In this document: positions 35,147 through 42,242 of the stretch, piece after piece
Numbering within the stretch: position 1 is the stretch's first letter
How the letters are laid out: each line of letters starts with the position of its first letter
NCBI GenBank assembly: GCA_964543545.1
Contig: CAZIYT010000001.1
Coordinates: 1,364,001-1,428,000, forward strand
Length of the DNA: 64,000 bases
Direction: 5' to 3'
DNA from: UBA4416 sp964543545
GTDB taxonomy: Bacteria > Bacteroidota > Bacteroidia > B-17B0 > Aurantibacillaceae
Position numbers and translations under genes: made by a program
The notes under the pieces: generated by a model
Told to the model about the DNA's origin: nothing
The model's input: the letters and a program-made list of their open reading frames with translations, nothing else
The model's database searches: none

Positions 35147-36181
35147 ATGAAAAAAGTAATATGTTCTATACCTGGCATTTTGCTTGCCGGTTCTGTGTTT
35201 GCTCAATGTCCGCCTACAACCCCTACCATTACAGGAACTTCTGTCTTGTGTGATGGCGCATCCGGTTCTCTGTCGGCAAGCGGCTCCGGCGATACCTACA
35301 CCTGGTCGCCGGGAGGAGCCAACACCGCTTCCATCGGCATTTCTCCCGGAACTAACACCACCTATTCTGTGCTTATGGGACAAACAGGCTGCACGCTCAC
35401 CTCGGCCGCTGCTATTACAGTTACAGTTGCCAATACGCCTACTGTTGTGGCCACTATTCCAAGCTCAGCCGGCTCAGCCACCAGTTTTACCACCTGCGGA
35501 AGCAACTCCCAGTATTCCCCCTTCCTGGCCAGTGGGGCTTCTACCTATACCTGGAGCACAGGGGCAACTACCGCCACAACTTCTGTCTATATTCCGTACG
35601 GCTTCGGCCTGCCCCCTTATACCAACACCTATACTGTAACGGGGCAAAATGCCTGTGGAACTTCTACAGCTTCCATTAGCTTGTCTGTTTATTCCTATCC
35701 TACCCTCAGCATTTCTTCGTCACATTCGCTTATTTGTCCCGGAGAGCCGGTCATCCTGAATGCAACCAGTTCGGCAACCAATTATTCATGGAGAAAATCG
35801 GGATCGGCCACCATCATTGCCACAACCACCAGCATTACCGTAAGCCCTACAGTGACTACCACCTACAGGTTGGAAGTTTCCAGCAGCCCCTATTGTCTCC
35901 GTTATGATCAGAAAACGGTTAATGTCAGCCTCTGTACGGGTGATGAGGAATTGTCAAAAGAGCCGGGAGTCAACCTGTATCCTAATCCCGTTGCTGAGCG
36001 ACTTTATGTAGACCTTCAGAGTCCGGATCCGGCCACCCTGGAAGTGTACGATATTACAGGGAAACAACTGATCAAAGAACCCGTTTCGGGTTCAGGCAAT
36101 GTCATTCATACAGGCGCTTTGCAGGCCGGCATTTATTTTTACAAGCTATCGGGAAAATCGGGGATATTCATCAAGCAGTAA
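35147..36181 (+). CDS. T9SS-secreted Ig-like repeat protein, copy B
   Basis: 344 residues, the same length as copy A. Signal peptide, three Ig/PKD-like repeats (TYTWSPGG, TYTWSTGA, NYSWRKSG), then a T9SS sorting domain (LYPNPVAERLYVDL, EVYDITGKQL, LQAGIYFYKL, IKQ). Repeat 1 is almost identical to copy A. Repeats 2 and 3 share only the framework, so the middle of the protein varies while both ends are kept. A strong two-way terminator follows at 36196-36229. There is no sign of a frameshift, so both copies look functional. Confidence 0.85.
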   Translation: MKKVICSIPGILLAGSVFAQCPPTTPTITGTSVLCDGASGSLSASGSGDTYTWSPGGANTASIGISPGTNTTYSVLMGQTGCTLTSAAAITVTVANTPTVVATIPSSAGSATSFTTCGSNSQYSPFLASGASTYTWSTGATTATTSVYIPYGFGLPPYTNTYTVTGQNACGTSTASISLSVYSYPTLSISSSHSLICPGEPVILNATSSATNYSWRKSGSATIIATTTSITVSPTVTTTYRLEVSSSPYCLRYDQKTVNVSLCTGDEELSKEPGVNLYPNPVAERLYVDLQSPDPATLEVYDITGKQLIKEPVSGSGNVIHTGALQAGIYFYKLSGKSGIFIKQ

Positions 36182-36195
36182 CGTCCGGAAACAAT

Positions 36196-36229
36196 AAAAA
36201 CCATCTCACAGGGGTGCAGATGGTTTTTT
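36196..36229. terminator. bidirectional terminator
   Basis: AAAAACCATCT (36196-36206) and AGATGGTTTTT (36218-36228) form an 11-base stem with an 11-base loop, T-rich on both strands. It lies between the end of the Ig-like gene B (plus) and the end of the small lipoprotein gene (minus), and would serve both. Confidence 0.85.
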
Positions 36230-36261
36230 GTTTTTTGGAATTTTGTGAAAAAGATCCGCTT

Positions 36262-36486
36262 TTATTTTTTAGCCGTATCGGCAGGTGTAGCAGCTGGTTT
36301 TGGAGCCGGAACACTGGCAGGATCGATCTTTACTTCTTCAAGTGCCCCGTCAACCACACGGGCAATGGAATCGGAAATACGCTTGGCATTTTCGTGCATT
36401 TTTACCCTGTCTTCGGCAGCAGGCTTACACTGTGTAAAGGATAATACACAAAAAGAAACGAACAAAGCGGTATAAAGTGTTTTCAT
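36262..36486 (-). CDS. small lipoprotein, paralogue 1
   Basis: 74 residues. The lipobox SFTQC puts the lipidated cysteine at position 20. A short charged helix follows (PAAEDRVKMHENAKRISDSIARVVDGALEEV), then a proline- and alanine-rich tail. The same plan and many of the same residues occur in the lipoprotein at 36620-36859. TATATTCG, one base from a perfect -7 box, lies on the minus strand just upstream. No known family is recognised. It is probably an abundant envelope lipoprotein or a spacer-like helix. Confidence 0.7.
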   Translation of the reverse strand: MKTLYTALFVSFCVLSFTQCKPAAEDRVKMHENAKRISDSIARVVDGALEEVKIDPASVPAPKPAATPADTAKK

Positions 36487-36561
36487 AATAAGGGTCGGAA
36501 TTAGTAAACGAATATACTGATTTTTTGGAATTGAGAGAACAGTTTTAAATAAGTGATAAAC

Positions 36562-36596
36562 GATAAAAGCCTACGTGTACGAAACACGTAGGCTTT
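36562..36596 (-). terminator. terminator of small lipoprotein gene 2
   Basis: AAAGCCTACGTGT (36566-36578) and ACACGTAGGCTTT (36584-36596) form a perfect 13-base stem with a five-base loop. On the minus strand a TTTT run follows. It lies 24 bases after the stop of the gene ending at 36620. Confidence 0.88.
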
Positions 36597-36619
36597 CCTA
36601 ACTAACTAAACACAAATTC

Positions 36620-36859
36620 TTAGTGAGCGTGAGCTTCAGTAGTAGCTGTTTCAGTAGCAGCTGGAGCAGTAGAGTCAGCAACTGGAGCAGTAGCCTCGTT
36701 CATTGCACCTTCTAAGCTTGCAGATAAAGCAGCAGAGATAGAGTCAGCTGTACGTTTTGCTTGTTCTTCCATTTTAGCTTTTTCTTCAGCAGAAGGACCA
36801 CAAGCTACGAAAGATGTAGCTAAAACAGCTACTGCGATAATTGAAAATACTTTTGTCAT
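36620..36859 (-). CDS. small lipoprotein, paralogue 2
   Basis: 79 residues with lipobox SFVAC (cysteine 20). A helical stretch follows (PSAEEKAKMEEQAKRTADSISAALSASLEGAM), then an alanine/threonine-rich tail ending in AHAH. The K-M-x-E-x-AKR-x-x-DSI pattern matches paralogue 1. The codons are unusually uniform (GCT, GTA, ACT-rich), unlike most genes nearby. This is a feature of very highly expressed genes, and together with the strong terminator it suggests an abundant surface lipoprotein. Its function is unknown. Confidence 0.75.
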   Translation of the reverse strand: MTKVFSIIAVAVLATSFVACGPSAEEKAKMEEQAKRTADSISAALSASLEGAMNEATAPVADSTAPAATETATTEAHAH

Positions 36860-37313
36860 TTTTTAATTTTTTTAGAGGTTAAGTTTGTTATTTGACCATT
36901 TATACCAAAACGGAAAAGAAGTAACCCGGAAAAAATAAAAATTCCCGGAAATTATTTTAAGTATTTGATTTTCAGTGAAATAAATTGAAGGTTACCTGAG
37001 TATAAATCATGGATTCAGTAAGGGCAAGCACAAAAAATTCCGTCTTTGAGATCACATATAGGCTGTTTTTTCATGTCAGGTGTCTTCCAAAGGATTTTGG
37101 CAGATTTTTTTATCAGGTTCGGGTTGAATGATTCTTAATCCGGCCGTTTATAACAGGAATAAAAAGGAATGAGCTGTAAACAGGAAAAAGAACCAGCTGG
37201 CACCGATGAATCTTGCTTATTATACAAAGCGTCAATGACGTATATTTGAAAGTGACAGGTAATTGAAAAATAATCACGAACTTCAGCAGAAACCAAAAAA
37301 GGAATGAATCATT
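36860..37313. other. AT-rich intergenic region
   Basis: 454 bases between the minus-strand lipoprotein gene and the plus-strand accessory island. It must hold the lipoprotein promoter. The -7-like box TATATTTG for the first island gene is at 37241-37248. The longest frame (91 codons, minus, 37113-37388) runs into the next gene and has no family features. Nothing else was recognised. Confidence 0.5.
37241..37248 (+). promoter_or_regulatory. -7 box TATATTTG, island gene 1
   Basis: A perfect TAnnTTTG match 65 bases before the ATG at 37314. The same octamer followed by GA or AA occurs before two other transcription units of the island (37904, 39798). No TTTG at standard spacing was found. Confidence 0.45.
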
Positions 37314-37820
37314 ATGGGAATTTTTATGTGCCAGTTTTATTTTAAACAGGGATTTCCGAAAGTGGCAGATATTCAGAAAACCTTTCACCGCATAACAGGT
37401 TTGAAAGTGAAATTGTATTCAAACGTGTATATGGATGAATTAATGACAAATGGCAGGGACCTTATGTATCACCTGCTGGAAAAGAGCGAAGACAGGCGTT
37501 GGGATTCACTTAACGAGACTTATTTTGTATGTTCCGGATTTAATGATGTCTATCTTGACTATCTGAATCCGGCTAATAAAACACTTGATTTGAAATACGG
37601 GGCCGGAAAATCCAATACGTATTTTTATGATGCCATGATGAAAACGATGCAGGAAGTCGGAGGAGTTACTTACAGGCACCCACCATTTGAAGAAATCACC
37701 GATGACTCTATTGAGCAATTCCTCGAACCTTACCAGCCACATACCCCGTTTTGGATGCGCATCAGGAAATGGGATGAGATGAGTGATTTTGAGAAGGAGC
37801 GTTTCCTTTTCAATCCATAG
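37314..37820 (+). CDS. unknown protein, paralogue 1 of the accessory island
   Basis: 168 residues, cytoplasmic, acidic. It is clearly paralogous to the next protein: the N-terminus (MGIFxxQFYFKQGxPKVADI), the centre (DLxYHxxE, GAxKSNxYFYxAMxKTM) and the end (PHTPFWMRIRKWDEMSDFEKERF) are shared. The last 60 or so bases of the two genes are almost identical. I do not recognise the family. Its neighbours include a SUKH protein, so an immunity protein of a toxin system is a reasonable guess, not a demonstrated role. Confidence 0.65.
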   Translation: MGIFMCQFYFKQGFPKVADIQKTFHRITGLKVKLYSNVYMDELMTNGRDLMYHLLEKSEDRRWDSLNETYFVCSGFNDVYLDYLNPANKTLDLKYGAGKSNTYFYDAMMKTMQEVGGVTYRHPPFEEITDDSIEQFLEPYQPHTPFWMRIRKWDEMSDFEKERFLFNP

Positions 37821-37903
37821 TTAGGAATATGCCGGGGAATCAATTAACCAAATGCCTGAAAGCCTTACTAAAAACCGTTGAGGGCTACAGTATATTAATT
37901 ATG

Positions 37904-37911
37904 TATATTTG
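37904..37911 (+). promoter_or_regulatory. -7 box TATATTTG, island gene 2
   Basis: TATATTTG ends 24 bases before the ATG at 37936 and is followed by GA, as at 39798. A TTG lies 23 bases upstream, slightly further than the usual 19-21. It would drive genes 2 and 3 of the island together. Confidence 0.5.
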
Positions 37912-37935
37912 AGAAAAGCCGGAAAATGAATCGTT

Positions 37936-38430
37936 ATGGGAATTTTCGCACACCAATTTTATTTTAAGCAAGGACTTCCGAAGGTGGCGGATATCAAAAA
38001 GGCCTTTCACCATATCACCGGATTGGACGTGCAGTTCTATTCAATCGTTCACATAAATGAATTAATGACGGATGAGAAAGATCTTTTATACCACATCAGG
38101 GAAAGCAGAGGAAAAGTAATTCATGCGCCTTATTTTTCATGTTTAAACTTTAATCATGTTTACCTGGGAGAGTACATGAATCCGGGTGATAAAGCATTTT
38201 ACCTGGAATATGGGGCCCGAAAATCCAACAAGTATTTTTATCATGCCATGATCAAAACCATGCTGGAGGTGGGAGGAGCAACATACACAAATCATATTCA
38301 TCACGAAAACGAAACTGATGAATACATTGAGCAATTTCTGGAGCCTTACCGACCACATACCCCGTTTTGGATGCGCATCAGGAAATGGGACGAGATGAGT
38401 GATTTTGAGAAAGAACGTTTCAATCAATAG
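37936..38430 (+). CDS. unknown protein, paralogue 2 of the accessory island
   Basis: 164 residues, sharing about half its residues with paralogue 1 along its whole length. The most different part is the middle (GKVIHAPYFSCLNFNHVYLGEY) and a histidine-rich insert near 115-125 (HIHHENE). The C-terminal RIRKWDEMSDFEKERF block is unchanged. No signal peptide or membrane segment. It is eight bases upstream of the helical repeat gene and probably cotranscribed with it. Diverged tandem copies with fixed ends and a variable centre are typical of specificity genes such as immunity proteins, but this is inference. Confidence 0.65.
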   Translation: MGIFAHQFYFKQGLPKVADIKKAFHHITGLDVQFYSIVHINELMTDEKDLLYHIRESRGKVIHAPYFSCLNFNHVYLGEYMNPGDKAFYLEYGARKSNKYFYHAMIKTMLEVGGATYTNHIHHENETDEYIEQFLEPYRPHTPFWMRIRKWDEMSDFEKERFNQ

Positions 38431-38438
38431 TACGGAAT

Positions 38439-39749
38439 ATGTCAGAGAATAAATTACACAAGCGTCTGAAAGCTTTTTTGCTGGAGATCATCATCCGTGA
38501 AAAAGAGGCAAGCGCCTGGGAGCATTTTAAAACACTGGATCTGGATTGCGCTGATTTGAATGAGGTCATCCTGTCTACCTCGTTTAAGCACGAAGCATGG
38601 GAATTGCTCAAAAAGAAAAACGCTGTTATGGATGATTTTCTTCATATTGTTAACAATGTTGATGAAGATAATATAACACGCGAGGCGGAGGAAATCTTAC
38701 TGGATCGCTTTTCATTGGATAATAAATCATTGCAAGACATCGTTGAGGCTAATAAAAGTAATCGCGCAGCGGAATTGCTATTCCATCAAAGTCCGGACAA
38801 TCAGCAGCTGATAGCGATTATGAAATACTCGGATCTCAAAGACCGGGCGGCAGCTGAATTACTGAAACGTTCCCCAAACCTGGATGAGTTGAGAAAGATC
38901 ATAGAGTACTCCGGTTTTAAGGAAGAAGCCTGGCAACAGTTTATTCAGCAAAATCCAAATAATGAGGAGATTATGAATATTGTTCATTATACAGATTTGC
39001 AGGATATGGCCTGGGACTATTTATTGGCCCGGCAGCCAAAGAAGGATGAGTTGAATGAATTTGTCCACGGTTTTGCAGAAAACGGCAGAAAACGAAACGA
39101 GGCAGCGCTGTATATCCTGAGCCGGAGGCCAAAAGTAAGCGAATTGACCGACCTCATTCAAAACGATTTACAGACTGAGGAAGCATGGGCGAAGCTTGAA
39201 AAAAAGAAGTTGAAGGAAGAAGATCTGGCATATATCATCTGGAGACTCCTTCGCCAGGGGTCAAACTACAAGAATGAAGCGGCAGCCTTATGCCTGAAGT
39301 TCAACCCGACAGCAGGAAATCTGTGGGATATCATCGAATACACAGATCTGAAAGATCAGGCAGCCGAACGTCTTGTACAAACAGCCAAACTGACCTTGTA
39401 CGAATTGGAAGACCTGGTGGTAGCATCAGCCATACCGTCGGTTGTAAAAGCGTTGAGCAAACGCATTAAATTCGATCGTTCCCAGGTAGACGAAAAGAAA
39501 TTAATCCGGAAAATCGCCCAAAAAATCGTAGCCAATCCGGAAATACTGGACGTTAACTCTTGGCATAACGGCGAAAAGCACAGCGTTGGCGGTTGGGCCA
39601 TCACCCTGAACGAAGCAGGAAAAAAAGTGGAAAAAGAATACAGTTCCGAAATCGCCGCCTGCTTGTTGATTCCGAATTACCGGCATTTGATTTTTGCAGA
39701 TAGAGAAACGGTTTTAGATGGATTAAACGACATTATTTCCGCGTCATGA
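38439..39749 (+). CDS. alpha-helical repeat protein with C-terminal WH/GGWA domain
   Basis: 436 residues. About ten repeats of 26-32 residues run from residue 50 to 310, anchored on alanine pairs (EAW at 52, 163 and 248; AAE at 110, 138 and 308; EAA at 221 and 280). A typical unit reads AAxLLxxxPxxxELxxIIxYxDLKD. This resembles leucine-rich-variant or HEAT-like helical solenoids that bind proteins. Residues about 366-425 form a separate domain (VNSWHNGEKHSVGGWAITL...AACLLIPN). From memory it resembles a widespread small domain that normally has cysteines at two positions (WHCxxxHCxGGWA), replaced here by N and S. The function is unknown; partner binding is likely. Confidence 0.7.
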   Translation: MSENKLHKRLKAFLLEIIIREKEASAWEHFKTLDLDCADLNEVILSTSFKHEAWELLKKKNAVMDDFLHIVNNVDEDNITREAEEILLDRFSLDNKSLQDIVEANKSNRAAELLFHQSPDNQQLIAIMKYSDLKDRAAAELLKRSPNLDELRKIIEYSGFKEEAWQQFIQQNPNNEEIMNIVHYTDLQDMAWDYLLARQPKKDELNEFVHGFAENGRKRNEAALYILSRRPKVSELTDLIQNDLQTEEAWAKLEKKKLKEEDLAYIIWRLLRQGSNYKNEAAALCLKFNPTAGNLWDIIEYTDLKDQAAERLVQTAKLTLYELEDLVVASAIPSVVKALSKRIKFDRSQVDEKKLIRKIAQKIVANPEILDVNSWHNGEKHSVGGWAITLNEAGKKVEKEYSSEIAACLLIPNYRHLIFADRETVLDGLNDIISAS

Positions 39750-39797
39750 TCGAAATTAGATGTACAATAGACATTCCGTTATAGATTGGTAATTGTG

Positions 39798-39805
39798 TAT
39801 ATTTG
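39798..39805 (+). promoter_or_regulatory. -7 box TATATTTG, island gene 4
   Basis: The third occurrence of TATATTTGA in the island, 54 bases before the chosen start at 39860. Its presence argues against starts upstream of about 39812 for the following gene. Confidence 0.45.
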
Positions 39806-39859
39806 AGAGGATACGCCCTTTCTTTGGTGGGCATTATAATGGTGACAACTGGTGTGAAA

Positions 39860-40315
39860 ATGATAACAGAGAGGATCATGGAATTCCTGCGGACTGGTGA
39901 GTTGACAAATTTTCCATTTGGGACCGACCGGCAGACCATCACCCATCACTTAGGGACCAATCCGGATTGGACAGTGACCATTAGCAGAAAAGATAAGCGA
40001 CCTGCTATTATTAAGTACGGTCTTACAGAGTTCTATTTCAATGCGCAAGTCCATCAGAAGCTTCGTGGCGTACAAATCACCTATTCACAGCCCGCAGACA
40101 AAAAAGGATTTGACATGGATTATGGTGATTTCAGGCAGAACTTAACTTACCGGCAGACGATAGACTTTTTGATAAGAAACGACATTCCGTTTGAAGAAGG
40201 ATTTTCAGAATATGACAGTAACGATAAGATCATAAAAACAAGCGGGCAGGTTATCTTTTATTTTACGGACAACAAAACGCTGCAAAAATTCGGACGCTTT
40301 TTGAAGAATGACTAA
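39860..40315 (+). CDS. small unknown protein of the accessory island
   Basis: 151 residues from the ATG at 39860; an ATG at 39839 would add seven residues. The frame extends to a TTG at 39803 that lies inside the promoter box. The N-terminus ITERIMEFLRTGELTNFPFGTDRQTITHHLG has the shape of a short helix followed by a GTDRxxIxxxLG motif. I have seen this kind of opening in small proteins encoded next to polymorphic toxins, but I cannot name the family. No signal peptide. A SUKH gene follows 46 bases later. Confidence 0.6.
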   Translation: MITERIMEFLRTGELTNFPFGTDRQTITHHLGTNPDWTVTISRKDKRPAIIKYGLTEFYFNAQVHQKLRGVQITYSQPADKKGFDMDYGDFRQNLTYRQTIDFLIRNDIPFEEGFSEYDSNDKIIKTSGQVIFYFTDNKTLQKFGRFLKND

Positions 40316-40361
40316 CTGCAAATACATGAAACAATCAGTGATGAACTGATACATTGCTCCC

Positions 40362-40949
40362 ATGACGAACTTACAAATAGACGAGCTCATAGAGAAATTA
40401 AAAGACAAAGAAGTCAGGTTCAATAGCGGGCTGACACAGGAGGAAGTCGTGCATATACAGGAAAAATTTGAATTCAGATTTCCACCGGATCTGAAACATT
40501 TTTTGCAGACCGCTTTGCCTGCTTCACAGGGGTTTTATGACTGGAGGCAGGCATTAACATCAGAAGCCGTTGCCGATGCAATTAAATCACAATTTCGATG
40601 GCCATTAGAAGGAATGTTATTTGATATTAAAGAAAACAATTTTTGGATTGAAAGCTGGGGGCAAAAACCGGAGCTCATGGCAGAACGTTTTTTGATGGCA
40701 GAAATGCATTTTAAGACATATCCTAAACTGATCCCTGTTTATTCGCACAGGTATATGCCCGCCGAACCAGGGATTCCTGATAACCCTGTGTTTTCAGTAT
40801 ATCAAATGGACATTATCTATTATGGGTATAATCTGGCAACGTATTTAGCGAATGAATTTCGCTTCACCTTGTCTGAGAGTTTTGAAGAACTGGAAGAGCC
40901 GAAACACGACATTGAGTTTTGGACATGGTGTGTAGAGCAGAACTGCTAG
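40362..40949 (+). CDS. SMI1/KNR4 (SUKH) family protein
   Basis: 195 residues, cytoplasmic. The SUKH pattern is visible: an N-terminal helix (IDELIEKLKDKEVRFNSGLTQEEVVHIQEKFEFRFPPDLKHFLQTALPAS), then FYDWR, a tryptophan-rich centre (FDIKENNFWIESWG) and IPVYSHRYMP...NPVFSVYQMDIIYYG near the end. SUKH domains in bacteria are mostly immunity proteins for nuclease or deaminase toxins of contact-dependent and secreted polymorphic systems. No toxin is within this window, so this may be an orphan immunity gene. Confidence 0.85.
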   Translation: MTNLQIDELIEKLKDKEVRFNSGLTQEEVVHIQEKFEFRFPPDLKHFLQTALPASQGFYDWRQALTSEAVADAIKSQFRWPLEGMLFDIKENNFWIESWGQKPELMAERFLMAEMHFKTYPKLIPVYSHRYMPAEPGIPDNPVFSVYQMDIIYYGYNLATYLANEFRFTLSESFEELEEPKHDIEFWTWCVEQNC

Positions 40950-41023
40950 TGTATACAGGGAAGAAAACGATAAACACAATGAGGCTTACATTGGCGGGTT
41001 GAGCACCGTCGAAGCCATAGGCA

Positions 41024-41596
41024 TTACTTCGATAAAAACTCCGTCACTACTTTCTCCGCTTTGGTGAGGGCCTCTTCGAGTACTTCATTCAGGATAAAGG
41101 TGTCGAACAGATCGGCGGTACGAATCTCTTTTTCGGCTTTCTCCACGCGTCTGGCAATGCTTTCCGGGCTATCGGTATTGCGGCTGTTGAGGCGTGTTTC
41201 AAGGGTCTTGATGCTAGGAGGCATTACAAAAATGGCGAGGGCCTTTTCTCCGAACTGGCTTTTCAGGTTCAGGCCACCTTCCACATCAATGTCGAAGATT
41301 ACATGCTTGCCTTTGGCCCAGATCCTGTCCACTTCGCTTTTCAGCGTGCCGTAATGCACACCGGCATACACCTCTTCCCATTCCAGGAATTCGTTATTAT
41401 CGATCTTCTCTTTAAACTCATCCACACTGAAGTAGTGATAGTCTTTTCCATTCTCTTCCACACCACGCTTCGGGCGGCTGGTAGCGGAAATGGAAAATTC
41501 GAGCTTATCCGGAAAGGTTTTTAGCAAATGCCTGACGATAGTGGTTTTTCCGGATCCGGAAGGTGCTGAAAAGATGATTAATTTACCTTGTGACAT
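41024..41596 (-). CDS. gmk: guanylate kinase
   Basis: 190 residues. The P-loop APSGSGKT is at 11-18 and is followed by the GMP-binding segments SATSRPKRGVEENGKDYHY and VHYGTLKSEV, then IFDIDVEGG. The ATG at 41596 is preferred over an upstream TTG that adds two residues. The enzyme converts GMP and ATP to GDP and ADP in nucleotide synthesis. It is complete and intact. It lies convergent to the accessory island and is followed by about 75 bases with no clear terminator. Confidence 0.96.
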   Translation of the reverse strand: MSQGKLIIFSAPSGSGKTTIVRHLLKTFPDKLEFSISATSRPKRGVEENGKDYHYFSVDEFKEKIDNNEFLEWEEVYAGVHYGTLKSEVDRIWAKGKHVIFDIDVEGGLNLKSQFGEKALAIFVMPPSIKTLETRLNSRNTDSPESIARRVEKAEKEIRTADLFDTFILNEVLEEALTKAEKVVTEFLSK

Positions 41597-41664
41597 GGGC
41601 AAAAATAAGCATTGTCGGATAAATGAGAAAATATAAATTGATGGTGGTTACGGAAATACGTTTC

Positions 41665-41697
41665 AAATGGTGGCTGAGCGTAGTCGAAGCCACCATT
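41665..41697. repeat. intergenic palindrome with GAGCGTAGTCGA core
   Basis: ATGGTGGCT (41667-41675) and AGCCACCAT (41688-41696) form a stem around GAGCGTAGTCGA. The motif CTTCGACTACGCTCAG recurs, with changes, in the repeat at 3088-3206 and near 40998-41012. It is a common palindromic Bacteroidota repeat. Here it sits just after the stop of the lipoprotein gene at 41701 and may act as its terminator. Confidence 0.6.
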
Positions 41698-41700
41698 GAA

Positions 41701-42237
41701 TTACTTATCCTTATAGATCACCAGGTTAATGATGCCCAGGTTGGGTGTACTGTTATCAGTCAAAGAAACCACAAAAGGCTTGCGCTGCCCTTCAAAGCAG
41801 TTGTATACCACATAGCCTTTGTCCTCGGTAGGATTCGGCATCTTTTTTTCGTAGTAAGTCTTCAGGTCCGTAAAGAGCTTATTGCTCAGGTCAAGGTCAT
41901 TGCAGTTGATCTGCACCGCCACTTCATCCAGGCTGTCTTTTTCCAGGTTGTAGGTTACGGAGTAGTTGGTTACGCTGTCGATCTTATATTCAAAGTACAG
42001 GTAGTCCTGGTCTACATCAGATGGCTGGCGCGTTTCCGTTTTGGTGATCACGATGGCCTTGCTGTTGAGGTCTACGCCACGGATCACACCATCTTTCGAA
42101 CGGATGATCTCATCGAGCAGCTCGTTATACTCCGGGAAGATCCTGGGTTTTTTCTGCTCGGTAACCTTAGGGGCTTCCTCGCAGGAACCCAACGCCAAAG
42201 CTACCAGCAGGATCAAACAACCTAATACGCTTCGCAT
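41701..42237 (-). CDS. lipoprotein of unknown function
   Basis: 178 residues with a lipobox ALGSC (cysteine 19). The mature part is strand-rich with SKDGVIRGVDLNSKAIVITKTE and DYLYFEYKIDSVTNYSVTYN. It ends in SLTDNSTPNLGIINLVIYKDK. No family is recognised. It starts six bases after lysS ends upstream on the same strand, so it is probably cotranscribed with it. It faces gmk across a short palindrome. Confidence 0.75.
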   Translation of the reverse strand: MRSVLGCLILLVALALGSCEEAPKVTEQKKPRIFPEYNELLDEIIRSKDGVIRGVDLNSKAIVITKTETRQPSDVDQDYLYFEYKIDSVTNYSVTYNLEKDSLDEVAVQINCNDLDLSNKLFTDLKTYYEKKMPNPTEDKGYVVYNCFEGQRKPFVVSLTDNSTPNLGIINLVIYKDK

Positions 42238-42242
42238 AAATT

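Noticed and set aside
37113..37388. 91-codon minus-strand frame upstream of the accessory island
   Set aside because: Overlaps the conserved start of the first island gene and has no signal peptide or family match.
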